From NCBI GenBank assembly GCA_020848995.1, contig JADLHA010000043.1, positions 1-48,650 of the forward strand: a stretch of 48,650 nucleotides of DNA, read 5' to 3'. Position numbers and translations under genes: made by a program. The stretch is from Saprospiraceae bacterium. Its GTDB lineage: Bacteria > Bacteroidota > Bacteroidia > Chitinophagales > Saprospiraceae. The notes beneath the pieces were generated by a model. It saw only the letters and a list, made by a program, of their open reading frames with translations. It searched no databases and was not told where the DNA came from. Of this stretch, positions 1 through 8,699 are shown piece by piece (position 1 is the first letter of the stretch; each line of letters opens with the position of its first letter).

Positions 1-100
1 AATTTAGCTTCACAATCCTTCGTTGCAGCTCAGTCAGTTATCGCTCCACATAGCTTCCTTCGCTGCGCCTCGGCTTGTTTTGCTAAATTCATTCTGGCAT
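1..100 (-). repeat. Core of a dispersed intergenic repeat, copy A
   Basis: Read on the minus strand, this 100-bp stretch aligns without gaps to 41699-41798; I count 84 of 100 identical bases. It also resembles 39553-39653. The core (1-89) is bounded by inverted ends: AATTTAGC at 1-8 and GCTAAATT at 82-89. The window begins exactly at the inverted end, so the true boundary may lie one or more bases outside. On its 5' side (minus-strand sense) it joins directly to the 41-bp array at 90-274. No coding capacity is apparent. It resembles a small non-autonomous element (MITE- or REP-like), but no transposase partner is visible here. Confidence 0.8.
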
Positions 101-274
101 CAACAGGGAGTGGAGGGAGGCAGCCCTATTCATTCTGGCATCAACAGGGAATGGAGGGAGGCAGCCCTTTTCATTCTGGCATCAACAGGGAATGGAGGGA
201 GGCAGCCCTTTTCATTCTGGCATCAACAGGGAGGGCAGGGAGGCAGCCCTTTTCATTCTGGCATCAACAGGGAG
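90..274. repeat. 41-bp tandem repeat array (left)
   Basis: Four full 41-bp units start at 90, 131, 172 and 213 (each opens CATTCTGGCATCAACAGGGA), followed by a partial unit at 254-274. Units differ by only a few bases; the fourth is the most divergent (GGGCAGGG in place of AATGGAGGG). There are no unique spacers, so it is not a CRISPR. Because 41 is not a multiple of 3, open frames through it shift from unit to unit and look spurious. The same unit occurs in the opposite orientation at 48528-48650. Confidence 0.95.
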
Positions 275-339
275 TTTTTAGAAGTGTCCTTTACTATATT
301 GCAGGAGAATTTTATTGTTCACTTTCAAAACACAAAACG

Positions 340-657
340 ATGAATGTACTTTTAGGACTTGGCAAGTACCTTTTTGCGCTGCCAATGGCCGTCTTTGGCG
401 TACTGCACTTTATGAATGCCGAAGGCATGGCTGGCATGGTCCCCTTTGGTGGAACCATCATGGTTTACCTGGTTGGAGTGGCGCTCATCGCTTTTGCCGT
501 GAGCGTATTTCTCGGCAAAATGGATAAGTTGGCAGCGGTGCTGCTCGCGGTGATGCTGCTGCTTTTCGTCGTATTCATCCATCTAAAATCGGCCATGGCA
601 GGCGACATGACGGGCTTCCTCAAGGATCTAGGCCTGGCAGGTGGCGCACTGATGTAG
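340..657 (+). CDS. DoxX-like small membrane protein, possibly truncated by a stop codon
   Basis: This 105-residue protein has four hydrophobic segments (about residues 5-27, 38-58, 63-85 and a short C-terminal one) and resembles the DoxX family of small inner-membrane proteins, whose biochemical role is poorly defined. I chose the ATG at 340; the same frame is open further upstream, but only through the 41-bp repeats. The oddity is at the end. The frame stops at TAG (655-657) just after GGALM. In-frame translation beyond it gives AQYLAKDKSVIG before TAA at 694-696, which looks like the usual DoxX tail. One base change (a Tyr codon to TAG) would explain this, so the gene may be slightly truncated or depend on readthrough. 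It stands alone, next to the repeat array. Confidence 0.75.
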   Translation: MNVLLGLGKYLFALPMAVFGVLHFMNAEGMAGMVPFGGTIMVYLVGVALIAFAVSVFLGKMDKLAAVLLAVMLLLFVVFIHLKSAMAGDMTGFLKDLGLAGGALM

Positions 658-1064
658 GCGCAATACCTCGCAAAAGATAAAAGCGTCATCGGTTAAGAAA
701 AGCTTCCTATAGCCTATTCCCCGGCCCCCACTTTGGCCGGACCGCAATCGCTCAGCTACAGTTCCCCGGATTCGGTGCCTTGAAATGGGTAGGTAAGGTC
801 ATGCCATACCTGCGGGATCGCTTGTCTGCAGCCAATCCCGCAACGCGGCCAGGAGCAGCCGCAGTGGGGTTTGCAAGCCATTAGCGTACTGGATAAGTCG
901 ATTTATCTGAAAATTGTGTTGAATTTTTTATCGGCTGTGCAGGATAAGACTTATCCTTGGTCAATGAAAAGTCGCACAATACCCACAGTACAAAACAGGT
1001 TTTCAAACAATAAATCCATCAACCGTTCTGCCCTGAATTCCATTTTTCATCATCCAGTTCTTTC
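658..1064. other. Intergenic region with inverted repeats upstream of truA
   Basis: No convincing gene is seen. The first 39 bases are the in-frame continuation of the DoxX-like frame. Inverted repeats present: CCGGCC/GGCCGG at 721-726 and 735-740; TGCGGGAT/ATCCCGCA at 811-818 and 835-842 (8-bp stem); GATAA/TTATC at 892-896 and 903-907; and the near-perfect palindrome GGATAAGACTTATCC at 942-956. The last two share GGATAAG and could be binding sites for a regulator. A 65-codon frame at 871-1068 has no recognisable protein character. Confidence 0.5.
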
Positions 1065-1874
1065 ATGACGCTCCCCTTGGAAACCGGATTAAAGCAGCGG
1101 TTGGTATGCGAAATCGCCTACCGGGGCGGGGAATATCACGGTTGGCAGGTGCAGCCCGGCACGAGAACCGTTCAGTCGGCGGTGGAAGCAGTCTGCGCGG
1201 TCCTTGCGCGTTCGACGATTCCGGTCACCGGTTGTGGACGGACGGACAGCGGGGTTCATGCAGCCCGGTACTTTATCCATTTTGACGTCGATGCCTCAGC
1301 CGTTGCGGCATTCACCAAACGGGCGATCAACGCACTGCTGCCTTCTGACATTGCCGTCCGAAAAATTTACAGGGCCCCAGAAGGTTTCCATGCCCGCTAC
1401 AGTGCAAACCGCCGGAAATACATTTACCGCCTGCATGCGGAGAAAGATCCTTTTATGCCTTTCAACAGCTGTCAGTTCCCTTTTGCCGGACAGCTTTCGG
1501 ATCAGGATTTAAATGCGGCAGCAGGTCTGCTCGACGGCATGACCGAGTTTCCCTCCTTCACCCTGAGCGGGCATCAGCTCCAACACTTCCGCTGTACCCT
1601 TTATGAAAATCAATGGAAGGAAACGGGACCCGGATGCTGGGAATTCCACATTGCGTCCAACCGTTTCCTGCGCGGCATGGTCCGTCTGATTGCGGGAATG
1701 TGCATTCAGCATGCGCTCGGGAAATCAGATCTCGAATCGTTGCAGCTGTGTTTGCGGGAGGGTCGTCAGGTTGAAAAATCGCTCAGCATGCCCGCCGTTG
1801 GGCTAACCCTCGAAGAAGTTGGCTATCCACCAGAAGTATGGGCAACATTAGAGGCCTTCGATCCCGGGATATAA
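1065..1874 (+). CDS. truA: tRNA pseudouridine(38-40) synthase TruA
   Basis: TruA isomerises uridines 38-40 in the anticodon stem-loop of many tRNAs to pseudouridine. The 269-residue length fits the family. The catalytic motif GRTDSGVHA is clear, with the nucleophilic Asp at residue 61. An N-terminal [10 protein letters not shown] segment and the later NRFLRGMVR motif are also typical. The ATG at 1065 gives a short leader of about 11 residues before the conserved start of the fold. The gene stands alone on the plus strand. Its last 27 bp overlap the 3' end of the convergent glyA, so the two stop regions are read on both strands. Confidence 0.95.
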   Translation: MTLPLETGLKQRLVCEIAYRGGEYHGWQVQPGTRTVQSAVEAVCAVLARSTIPVTGCGRTDSGVHAARYFIHFDVDASAVAAFTKRAINALLPSDIAVRKIYRAPEGFHARYSANRRKYIYRLHAEKDPFMPFNSCQFPFAGQLSDQDLNAAAGLLDGMTEFPSFTLSGHQLQHFRCTLYENQWKETGPGCWEFHIASNRFLRGMVRLIAGMCIQHALGKSDLESLQLCLREGRQVEKSLSMPAVGLTLEEVGYPPEVWATLEAFDPGI

Positions 1875-3134
1875 GGGGAACCCTTCCATAAACCGGTTGA
1901 TCTCTGATTTGATCGAGGCGACGACCGCGTCTTCGCTGCGATGATGGATGAGCGCGTGGATCCATTCGGCAATTCGCACAAAATCCGCTTCCAAAAGTCC
2001 GCGGGTCGTCAGCGCAGCGGTTCCAAGGCGTATTCCCGAGGTTACCATGGGCTTCTCCGGGTCGTTGGGGATCATGTTTTTGTTCGTAGTGATGTCCGCA
2101 CGAATGAGCAGGTTTTCGGCATCCTTTCCGGTGATCGATTTTGACCGGAGGTCTACCAGCATAAGGTGGTTGTCCGTTCCCCCGGAAACGATGTCGAACC
2201 CTCTGTCCACCAGGGCCTGCGCCAGCGCTCCCGCGTTGCGGATGACCTGGGTGGCGTACCTGCGGTAATCTTCAGTCTGAGCTTCCCGGAATGCGACCGC
2301 TTTGGCGGCGATCACGTGTTCGAGTGGTCCCCCCTGTGTCCCCGGAAAAACAGCAGAATTCAGCCGCTGTCCCATCATCAAGGGGTTGCCCTTTTTGTCT
2401 TTTTGCCCGGAAGGGTGCGGAATGTCCTCGCCCATCATGATGATGCCGCCGCGGGGTCCGCGCAGGGTCTTGTGGGTGGTGGAAGTGACTACGTGGCACA
2501 ATTTCAGCGGGTCGTTGAGTAAGCCTGCGGCGATCAGTCCGGCGGGGTGGGCAATATCGGCCATGAGCATGGCGCCGCATTCATCTGCGATGGCCCTGAA
2601 TGCCGCGTAGTCCCAGTCCCTCGAATAGGCAGAGGCGCCACAAATGATCAGCTTTGGCCGGTGTGCGAGCGCCTGATCCCTTACTTGTTGCATGTCCACG
2701 TAACCGGTATCCGGGTGCACACCATAGGCGTGTGCCCGGAAATACATCCCGCTGAAATTGACGGGGGATCCGTGGGTGAGGTGGCCTCCATGGGCCAGGT
2801 TCAAGCCGAGGATGGCGTCGCCGGGCTTCAACAGCGACAACTGCACCGCCATGTTGGCTTGTGCACCGGCGTGAGGCTGGACGTTGGCATAACCGGCGCC
2901 GAACAAATTGCATAGGGACTGGATGGCCAGGCCTTCAATTTCGTCGATGACTTCGCAGCCACCGTAGTACCGCTTTCCCGGATAGCCTTCTGCGTATTTG
3001 TTGTTCAGCCACGAACCCATCGTGCGGATGACGTCCAGGCTGGCAAAATTTTCGGATGCAATGAGTTCAATTCCCCGGCGCTGACGCACCAATTCGCGGG
3101 TCAGAAGTTCCCCTACCAATCTGTCTTTGATCAT
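1848..3134 (-). CDS. glyA: Serine hydroxymethyltransferase
   Basis: GlyA is the cytosolic PLP enzyme that interconverts serine and glycine while charging tetrahydrofolate with a one-carbon unit. The 428-residue protein has the family hallmarks: IELIASENF near residue 22, the [13 protein letters not shown] segment (47-59), and the PLP lysine at residue 222 in [12 protein letters not shown]. The frame is open for another 53 codons upstream, but the ATG at 3134 gives the normal SHMT N-terminus, and a TAnnTTTG box lies just before it, so I start there. The 3' end overlaps truA by 27 bp. The HD-domain gene lies upstream on the same strand, 101 bp away. Confidence 0.96.
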   Translation of the reverse strand: MIKDRLVGELLTRELVRQRRGIELIASENFASLDVIRTMGSWLNNKYAEGYPGKRYYGGCEVIDEIEGLAIQSLCNLFGAGYANVQPHAGAQANMAVQLSLLKPGDAILGLNLAHGGHLTHGSPVNFSGMYFRAHAYGVHPDTGYVDMQQVRDQALAHRPKLIICGASAYSRDWDYAAFRAIADECGAMLMADIAHPAGLIAAGLLNDPLKLCHVVTSTTHKTLRGPRGGIIMMGEDIPHPSGQKDKKGNPLMMGQRLNSAVFPGTQGGPLEHVIAAKAVAFREAQTEDYRRYATQVIRNAGALAQALVDRGFDIVSGGTDNHLMLVDLRSKSITGKDAENLLIRADITTNKNMIPNDPEKPMVTSGIRLGTAALTTRGLLEADFVRIAEWIHALIHHRSEDAVVASIKSEINRFMEGFPLYPGIEGL

Positions 3135-3153
3135 GGCCAATGTTAAAGGCGAA

Positions 3154-3161
3154 CAAATATA
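3154..3161 (-). promoter_or_regulatory. Putative Bacteroidota -7 box for glyA
   Basis: On the minus strand the sequence TATATTTG matches the consensus TAnnTTTG and ends 19 nt before the glyA ATG. No good TTTG-type -33 box is seen at the usual distance. It supports the downstream start at 3134. Confidence 0.5.
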
Positions 3162-3235
3162 GCAGGAATTGGCATTTGTCCATGGAAAGTCGCCCGCCCC
3201 CTGCCCCGGGCGGTAGAAAACGCCCTTACGCAAGC

Positions 3236-4444
3236 CTATTGAGCCGATAGCCCCGGTGGGAAAGTCATGAAGTGCCTTTGCTCCGTTTTGCAAAAATGCC
3301 CAATGGAAAGGATCTCCGATGCCGGAAACACCTGCCCCGTTTTTGCCCGGATGAGGATCTCATCATCCTCTGGTTCGTAAGGTGTGAATGCCGGGGAACT
3401 CAGGCGGACGAGCTGTGAAGCTTCCTCCGCACTGCATCCGAACACCTGCAGGCACTGGTGCCGCAGCCTTGCGACTTCCGTTTCCGGAAATGCCTGTGAG
3501 GCGACCTTCACTTTAAAAAATTTTCGCGACAGCAGGCCGTTAGCCAGGTAAGCCAGCAGCATGTCCTCTGCATCCGTAGCCATTTTGAGGAACATTTCGA
3601 CGTCGGCGTCGTCGATTCGTTTGAACTGGTCGAGCTGATCTTCCAAACTGTTGCTACCCTCCTCTCCTTCCAGCCCAATGAAATAAGCGAGTGCGGGAGA
3701 GGCTCCGCGAGTCCACTCCAATTGTTTTGCGCGGGCCAACAACAGTTCGAGCATTTGTTCGGCAACGATGCAGGTTTTGTGCATGTAGACCTGCCAGTAC
3801 ATCAGCCGGCGTGCAGCGAGGTAATTTTCGATGGACAAGCCTGCCTTCTCTTCAAAAACGAGACGGCCGGCGTCAACATCCATCATGGTCAGCAGCCGGT
3901 GATAACCGATGGACCCCTCTACTACCCCGCTGTAAAAACTGTCGCGGTTGAGGTAGTCCATCCGGTCTACATCCAACTGACCCGTGACGAGCTGGCACAG
4001 AAAGCGCTTGGGATGGGTTCCCCTGAAGATCTCCATTGCAGCTTGCAGTCTTCCGCCGAATTCCGCATCGAGGCGCTCCATAATTCTGAGGGTGATCGCT
4101 TCGTGTTCGATGGGCAGTAGGCTGTTTTCGAGGGCGTGCGAGAAGGGCCCATGGCCGGCATCGTGCAGCAGTGCCGCCAAGAGTGCACCTTCTGCTTCTT
4201 CTTCAGAAATGGCCTGTCCCTTCATGCGGAGGATCTCAATGGCGCGCGACATCAGGTGAAAGACCCCCATGGCGTGGTGGAATCTGCTGTGTACCGCTCC
4301 CGGATAGACAAAATCGCTGAGACCGAGTTGTTTGATCCGGCGCAGTCGCTGAAACCAGGGATGATCGATGAGTTCGAGGATGAGACCCCTGGGTATCATG
4401 ACAAACCCATAAATGGGGTCGTTCAATACTTTGTATGAAGGCAC
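3236..4444 (-). CDS. HD-domain phosphohydrolase (dGTPase/SAMHD1-like)
   Basis: A 402-residue cytosolic metal-dependent phosphohydrolase of the HD superfamily. Visible motifs: HSRFHH (residues 52-57), the paired His-Asp in [12 protein letters not shown] (H94, D95), and [10 protein letters not shown] (156-165), which supplies the later Asp. This layout matches the group that includes bacterial dNTP triphosphohydrolase-like proteins. The substrate cannot be read from sequence. The start codon is GTG at 4444, giving an N-terminus ([13 protein letters not shown]) that fits the family; the next ATG would cut off conserved residues. It is divergent from porX with 60 bp between. From memory, an HD-domain gene beside porX is a common arrangement in Bacteroidota. 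Confidence 0.88.
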   Translation of the reverse strand: MPSYKVLNDPIYGFVMIPRGLILELIDHPWFQRLRRIKQLGLSDFVYPGAVHSRFHHAMGVFHLMSRAIEILRMKGQAISEEEAEGALLAALLHDAGHGPFSHALENSLLPIEHEAITLRIMERLDAEFGGRLQAAMEIFRGTHPKRFLCQLVTGQLDVDRMDYLNRDSFYSGVVEGSIGYHRLLTMMDVDAGRLVFEEKAGLSIENYLAARRLMYWQVYMHKTCIVAEQMLELLLARAKQLEWTRGASPALAYFIGLEGEEGSNSLEDQLDQFKRIDDADVEMFLKMATDAEDMLLAYLANGLLSRKFFKVKVASQAFPETEVARLRHQCLQVFGCSAEEASQLVRLSSPAFTPYEPEDDEILIRAKTGQVFPASEILSIGHFCKTEQRHFMTFPPGLSAQ

Positions 4445-4504
4445 GTTACAAAAAAATACTATCTTTTCCGCTGCAGGCGTTGATCATGGACAATGCGCTA
4501 AAGT

Positions 4505-6070
4505 ATGGATAAAATCAGGATTCTATGGGTGGACGACGAAATCGATTCGCTCAAACCGCAGATCTTTTTCCTCGAAAAGAAGGGCCACCACGTGGAAACC
4601 TGCACCAACGGCCACGACGCACTGGCCGCGCTCGAAAAGAATCCTGGCTCTTTTGACCTGGTGTTTCTCGACGAGAGCATGCCGGGAATCACGGGTTTGG
4701 AGACGCTGGCGCGCATGCGCGAATCGGGAATGCAGATGCCTGCTGTGCTGGTTACTAAAAATGAAGCGGAGAACATCATGGACGATGCCATCGGGTCGCA
4801 AATTGCCGACTACCTCATCAAGCCCGTGAATCCCAACCAGCTCATCCTCACCATCAAAAAGCTGATTGACAACAAGCGACTCGTTTCGGAGAAAACGACG
4901 AGCCATTACCAGTCCGCTTTCCGGGAATTGGCCATGGAGATCAACGGCAATCCCGATTATACAGGCTGGATCGACATTTATAAAAAGCTCATCCAATGGG
5001 AACTGCGCTTTGAGCCGGGAACATCGGCAGATATGGCGGAGATCCTCGCCAACCAGAAGTACGAGGCCAACAACGAGTTCAGCAAATACATCGCAGGCCA
5101 TTACCAGCAATGGATGCAATCGGAAAAGACGCCACAGCCCATCTGGTCGCATCAGTTGTTTGCGCGCAAAGTGTTCCCCCTGCTCCGGGACGATGTGCCC
5201 ACCCTTTTTCTGCTGCTCGACAATCTCCGGTACGACCAGTGGAAAGTCATCGAGCCCCTGATCTCAGAGCGCTATCAGGTTGCGGAAGAAGACGCTTTTT
5301 ATGCAATTCTTCCGACGACTACGCAGTACAGCCGGAACGCCATCTTTGCCGGGATGATGCCAGCCGAGATCGAATCGTTTTATCCAGACTGGTGGCTCAA
5401 CGACAACGAAGAGGGAGGAAAAAACCTCAAGGAACCTGACCTGCTGGCGGCCCAGATACGGCGGACTTTCCGTAAGGAGATCCGGTTTGACTACGTCAAA
5501 ATCCTGAATAGCCAGCAAGGCAAACAACTGTTAGACAACATTCACAATTACCTGCGCAATCACCTAACGGTCATTGTATACAATTTCATCGACATGTTGT
5601 CGCATGCCCGCACCGAAATGGAAGTGCTCAAGGAGTTGGCGGCCGACGAAAAAGCCTACCGGTCGCTAACGAGAAGCTGGTTTACACATTCTCCGCTTTG
5701 GGCAGCCCTTCAAAGGATTGCAGATCAGGACGTACAAATCATCCTCACAACGGACCATGGAACGATTCGCGTAAAGAACCCTTCGAAGGTAGCCGCTGAC
5801 CGCGATACGACCACCAACCTGCGCTACAAGGTGGGTAAGAACCTCAACTACGAAAAGCGGGACGTGGTAGAAATCAAGGATCCCTCGAAGGCCGGCTTAC
5901 CAAGACCCAACTTGAGCTCAGCCTATATCTTTGCCCGAAACGACACTTATTTCCTGTACCCCAATAACTACAGTTACTACCTGAACTATTACCGGAATAC
6001 ATTTCAGCACGGAGGCGTTTCCATGGAAGAAATGATCTGCCCGGTTGTGCGACTTCATTCCAAAAAATAA
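4505..6070 (+). CDS. porX: PorX, response regulator with PglZ phosphatase domain (T9SS regulation)
   Basis: PorX is the cytosolic response regulator that, with the sensor kinase PorY and the sigma factor SigP, controls type IX secretion genes. The 521-residue protein has a receiver domain (1-120) with acidic pair D10/D11, phospho-acceptor D56, T84 and K106. The C-terminal half is an alkaline-phosphatase-superfamily (PglZ) domain. Candidate zinc and catalytic residues are all present: D239 (LLDNLRYDQW), T271/T272 (TTTQYSRNA), D363 and H367 (FIDMLSHAR), D417/H418 (TTDHGT) and H502 (QHGG). The enzyme therefore looks intact. Neither porY nor sigP is in the window. The gene is monocistronic here; its stop is followed by a 14-bp palindrome and a convergent gene. 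Confidence 0.95.
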   Translation: MDKIRILWVDDEIDSLKPQIFFLEKKGHHVETCTNGHDALAALEKNPGSFDLVFLDESMPGITGLETLARMRESGMQMPAVLVTKNEAENIMDDAIGSQIADYLIKPVNPNQLILTIKKLIDNKRLVSEKTTSHYQSAFRELAMEINGNPDYTGWIDIYKKLIQWELRFEPGTSADMAEILANQKYEANNEFSKYIAGHYQQWMQSEKTPQPIWSHQLFARKVFPLLRDDVPTLFLLLDNLRYDQWKVIEPLISERYQVAEEDAFYAILPTTTQYSRNAIFAGMMPAEIESFYPDWWLNDNEEGGKNLKEPDLLAAQIRRTFRKEIRFDYVKILNSQQGKQLLDNIHNYLRNHLTVIVYNFIDMLSHARTEMEVLKELAADEKAYRSLTRSWFTHSPLWAALQRIADQDVQIILTTDHGTIRVKNPSKVAADRDTTTNLRYKVGKNLNYEKRDVVEIKDPSKAGLPRPNLSSAYIFARNDTYFLYPNNYSYYLNYYRNTFQHGGVSMEEMICPVVRLHSKK

Positions 6071-6077
6071 TTACATG

Positions 6078-6091
6078 AACGAACGTTCGTT
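6078..6091. other. Perfect 14-bp palindrome AACGAACGTTCGTT
   Basis: A perfect palindrome sits 8 bp after the porX stop, in the 54-bp gap between two convergent genes. It has no loop and no T-run, so it is a poor terminator. It resembles the shape of a dimeric-repressor operator, but there is no promoter to control here. Function is unknown. Confidence 0.5.
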
Positions 6092-6124
6092 AGCTTAAGA
6101 AAATTCAACTCCACAAGCTGACGG

Positions 6125-6577
6125 TCAGTGGGAGTCTGGTCCGGTTCCGTTCTGCTTTACAATCAGGCTGCGAATGAATTTTTCATTATCCTGGCTGCAC
6201 AGGATGCGCACCTGCTTCCCAAAGGAGGTGCCTCCCGGAAAATGAAGGGTCAGGAATGAAATCCCCAACATGCGTTTTCTTTCGGCGCGCTGAAGTCCGC
6301 GATCGTCAATCTTTGCCGTGCGGAAGTAGTTGGTGATGTAAAAATGCCCATCGCCCCATTCAACCCGTTTTAGCCGCATGAACATCCCGTACAGCAAGGC
6401 AAAACCACAAACCGTAAATGCACAGATGGCCATGCGGAATGCATAGGGATTGCTCAGTGGGAGGTCTTCTGCAGGGGTAAACACGGTAAAAAGGGAGAAG
6501 CACCCAAAGAAAACCGTCCACCAAACCGGGAGGAAGATGGCCAACGCAAAGGTGAGTCCGCTGGATAATTGGCGCAT
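6125..6577 (-). CDS. Small membrane protein of unknown function
   Basis: I do not recognise the family. The 150-residue protein has two transmembrane segments (about residues 8-33 and 46-67), followed by a soluble tail that looks like a small beta-rich domain (VEWGDGHFYITNYF, then KIDDRGLQRAE). This resembles bacterial PH-like membrane proteins, but only loosely. It begins one base after the tatC stop codon and is probably co-transcribed with tatC. It ends 54 bp from the convergent porX. Confidence 0.7.
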   Translation of the reverse strand: MRQLSSGLTFALAIFLPVWWTVFFGCFSLFTVFTPAEDLPLSNPYAFRMAICAFTVCGFALLYGMFMRLKRVEWGDGHFYITNYFRTAKIDDRGLQRAERKRMLGISFLTLHFPGGTSFGKQVRILCSQDNEKFIRSLIVKQNGTGPDSH

Positions 6578-6578
6578 A

Positions 6579-7400
6579 TCAGGCCTGGAGTTCCTTGGGA
6601 TAATAGATGGCTGCGATGTAAATGCTCAACTCATACAGCAACAGCAAAGGCAGGGTGACCACCATCATGGAGGTAATATCGGGCGGTGTGATGACGGCGG
6701 CCAGGATCAGAATGACCACCACGGCATGTCTGCGATAGGTTTTCATAAATCCGGGCCCCATGATGCCGAGCTTGGCAAGAAAGTATACAGCGAGCGGCAT
6801 TTCAAAGACCAGACCGGTTGCCATGGTGTACATGGTCATTGCGTCCACGTAGGAACTCAGCGTGGCGGTAGCCTCCACCAGGCCGCTGACATTGTACGAA
6901 GTGAGGAAGGTCACTGAGAAAGGCGCCAGGATGAAATAGCCAAAAAGCACTCCCAGCAAAAAGAGCAGGGTGCACCAGAAAATGACGCCGCGCGTAGCAC
7001 GGAGTTCCCGCTCGTACAAACCGGGACGAACGAATTTCCAAAATTCATTAAAAACAAAAGGGAAGGCTAAGGTGAGTCCAAGAAAAAAACTCACTTTGAG
7101 GTGTACCATGAGTTGTTCGGACAGTTCACGCGTGATGAGTTTAACACCGGAGGGGTGAAAGCAGGTAAATTCCGAGAGTTGGCAAAAAAAGCGGTAGGTG
7201 ATGAAATCTTCGTGCAGAGGCCCGAGGATTACGACGTCGAAAACGAAGCGCTTTTGTAAAAAGACGATGAGGGCGCCGACAAAAATGTAGATCGCCGCGC
7301 GGAATAGGTGCGAACGCAATGCATCCAGGTGCTCAAAGAATGTCATCTCCGCTGCGCTGGCGTTTCCGGATTTCCTGTTCTTAATAAACTTGGACAGCAT
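6579..7400 (-). CDS. tatC: Sec-independent translocase subunit TatC
   Basis: TatC is the multi-spanning inner-membrane receptor that binds twin-arginine signal peptides and, with TatA, exports folded proteins. This 273-residue protein shows the conserved N-terminal FFEHLDALRSHLFRA, the PFVFNEFWKFVRPGL loop with its essential FxxFxxPGL-type motif, and the later conserved TPPDITS. I start at ATG 7400 (MLSKFIKN); 21 further codons are open upstream but look unconserved. Relative to many TatCs there is an extended periplasmic loop (about residues 60-100, with two Cys). tatA is not in the window. The downstream small membrane-protein gene follows after one base. Confidence 0.93.
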   Translation of the reverse strand: MLSKFIKNRKSGNASAAEMTFFEHLDALRSHLFRAAIYIFVGALIVFLQKRFVFDVVILGPLHEDFITYRFFCQLSEFTCFHPSGVKLITRELSEQLMVHLKVSFFLGLTLAFPFVFNEFWKFVRPGLYERELRATRGVIFWCTLLFLLGVLFGYFILAPFSVTFLTSYNVSGLVEATATLSSYVDAMTMYTMATGLVFEMPLAVYFLAKLGIMGPGFMKTYRRHAVVVILILAAVITPPDITSMMVVTLPLLLLYELSIYIAAIYYPKELQA

Positions 7401-7494
7401 GATTTCCCTCAAAGGGTGCAAAATTGCAAAGTTAAACGGATCTGTCCACAAGCGAGGGGGCATTTGCGGTCCACCCGGACTTAAGGATATTGGC

Positions 7495-7502
7495 TAATTT
7501 TG
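7495..7502 (+). promoter_or_regulatory. Putative -7 box for the 7510 gene
   Basis: TAATTTTG matches TAnnTTTG. It ends only 7 nt before the ATG at 7510, so the transcript would have almost no leader. No good -33 box is seen. Confidence 0.5.
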
Positions 7503-7509
7503 CAGCGCG

Positions 7510-8691
7510 ATGAAAGCAAGCCTGTTGCTCCTTTTACTGCCCCTGGTCCTTGCCGGCCAGGAGCGGCAAAAACTGGTCTTCCGATTCGATCAGTGTTCTC
7601 TCGACGAAGAGAATCAATTTGTTAGCCCCCTGGTACTCAGTTCGGCGGCCATTTGCGATTGCGGCCTTGAAGGCGACGCGCTGCGGCTTGACCAGCAATC
7701 GGCAAGCCTGAGCGCTGAGGCCGACACCACTTTTTACGGCAATTTCAGCCTTGGCTTTTCTGTTTTGCTCGATCCCGGTCCCGGAACCACGGATTTGGTT
7801 TCAAAAATGTCGTTTTGCAATGCCGACACCTCAATGAACATCGTTTATCAGGCAGATGACTCCGTTTTTGTATGCACCTTCCAGCAGGGTTTCGATAAAA
7901 TTGTCCAGCTCGTAGGTAAAGCCGATGCGCAAACCTGCTGGCAACAAATCGTCATCGTGCGGTCTGACGGAAAACTTCGGTTGTTTGTGAACGGCCGTTT
8001 GCGCGACGAGCGAAACACGAGTTACATCCTGCGGCTCAACAACCGCCAGCCCCTGCGCTTCAATGCATCGCCCTGCCCTTCCGTTGTCCGGGCAAAAGGA
8101 CTGCTCGACCAGGTGTTCCTGGCCAATTTCCCGATGAATGCCACAGAAGTAGGGTCTGAGTTCATCCTTCAGGACCAAATCCTCACCCCCGACACCCTCA
8201 TTTTTCTCGGGGCTTCCGTTGTGCTCCGCGCCGTTTCGGATTGTGCCACCCAGGTGCAGTGGACCCCTCCGACCCATTTGACTGCTGACAACACCCTACA
8301 TCCCAGCGCTACGCCTCCCTCCGAGATCCAATATGTGCTTCGCTTGCAGAATGCCTTTTGCCGTGCAACGGATACCGTGCTGATCCGCGTTGTCGACACC
8401 TCGCAAAGCGATTGCAGCAAACTGCATCTGCCAACGGCATTTACCCCAAACGGTGACGAGGTCAACGACCAGTTTTTTATTTCGAACAACTACCTCGTCG
8501 AGAGGCTGCATTATTTCGATATCCTCGACCGAAACGGTGGATTGATGGTGCGGATCACGGATCCCAAAGCGGGTTGGGACGGCAGCTTGCAGGGAACCCC
8601 GTTGAATCCCGGAAGCTATCTCTATCGCATTGCTTACACCTGCAAGGGGCGCGACTATAAGACCAAGGGCTCCGTATTCCTGTTGCGCTGA
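7510..8691 (+). CDS. Exported LamG-like protein with CHU_C gliding/T9SS sorting domain
   Basis: A 393-residue exported protein. Residues 1-15 form a short signal peptide. About 25-215 looks like a LamG/concanavalin-type jelly-roll domain (the run LRLFVNGRLRDERN is typical). About 225-300 resembles a PKD/Ig-like module. The last ~85 residues (from LPTAFTPNGDEVNDQF) are the gliding-motility-associated CHU_C domain, which serves as a type B T9SS sorting signal. It is therefore expected on the cell surface or secreted. The ligand is unknown. Its 3' end faces the much larger CHU_C protein at 8700-12431 with only 8 bp between the stops. Confidence 0.88.
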   Translation: MKASLLLLLLPLVLAGQERQKLVFRFDQCSLDEENQFVSPLVLSSAAICDCGLEGDALRLDQQSASLSAEADTTFYGNFSLGFSVLLDPGPGTTDLVSKMSFCNADTSMNIVYQADDSVFVCTFQQGFDKIVQLVGKADAQTCWQQIVIVRSDGKLRLFVNGRLRDERNTSYILRLNNRQPLRFNASPCPSVVRAKGLLDQVFLANFPMNATEVGSEFILQDQILTPDTLIFLGASVVLRAVSDCATQVQWTPPTHLTADNTLHPSATPPSEIQYVLRLQNAFCRATDTVLIRVVDTSQSDCSKLHLPTAFTPNGDEVNDQFFISNNYLVERLHYFDILDRNGGLMVRITDPKAGWDGSLQGTPLNPGSYLYRIAYTCKGRDYKTKGSVFLLR

Positions 8692-8699
8692 AAGGGCGC

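Noticed and set aside
90-274. Possible CRISPR array
   Set aside because: Units are contiguous with no unique spacers, and no cas gene is present. The same holds for 48528-48650.
23-657. Open frames running through the left 41-bp array, including one fused to the DoxX-like gene
   Set aside because: The repeat is non-coding in character and shifts frame each unit; the DoxX-like protein starts naturally at 340.
871-1068. 65-codon frame upstream of truA
   Set aside because: No domain, signal or composition expected of a gene; it spans inverted repeats.
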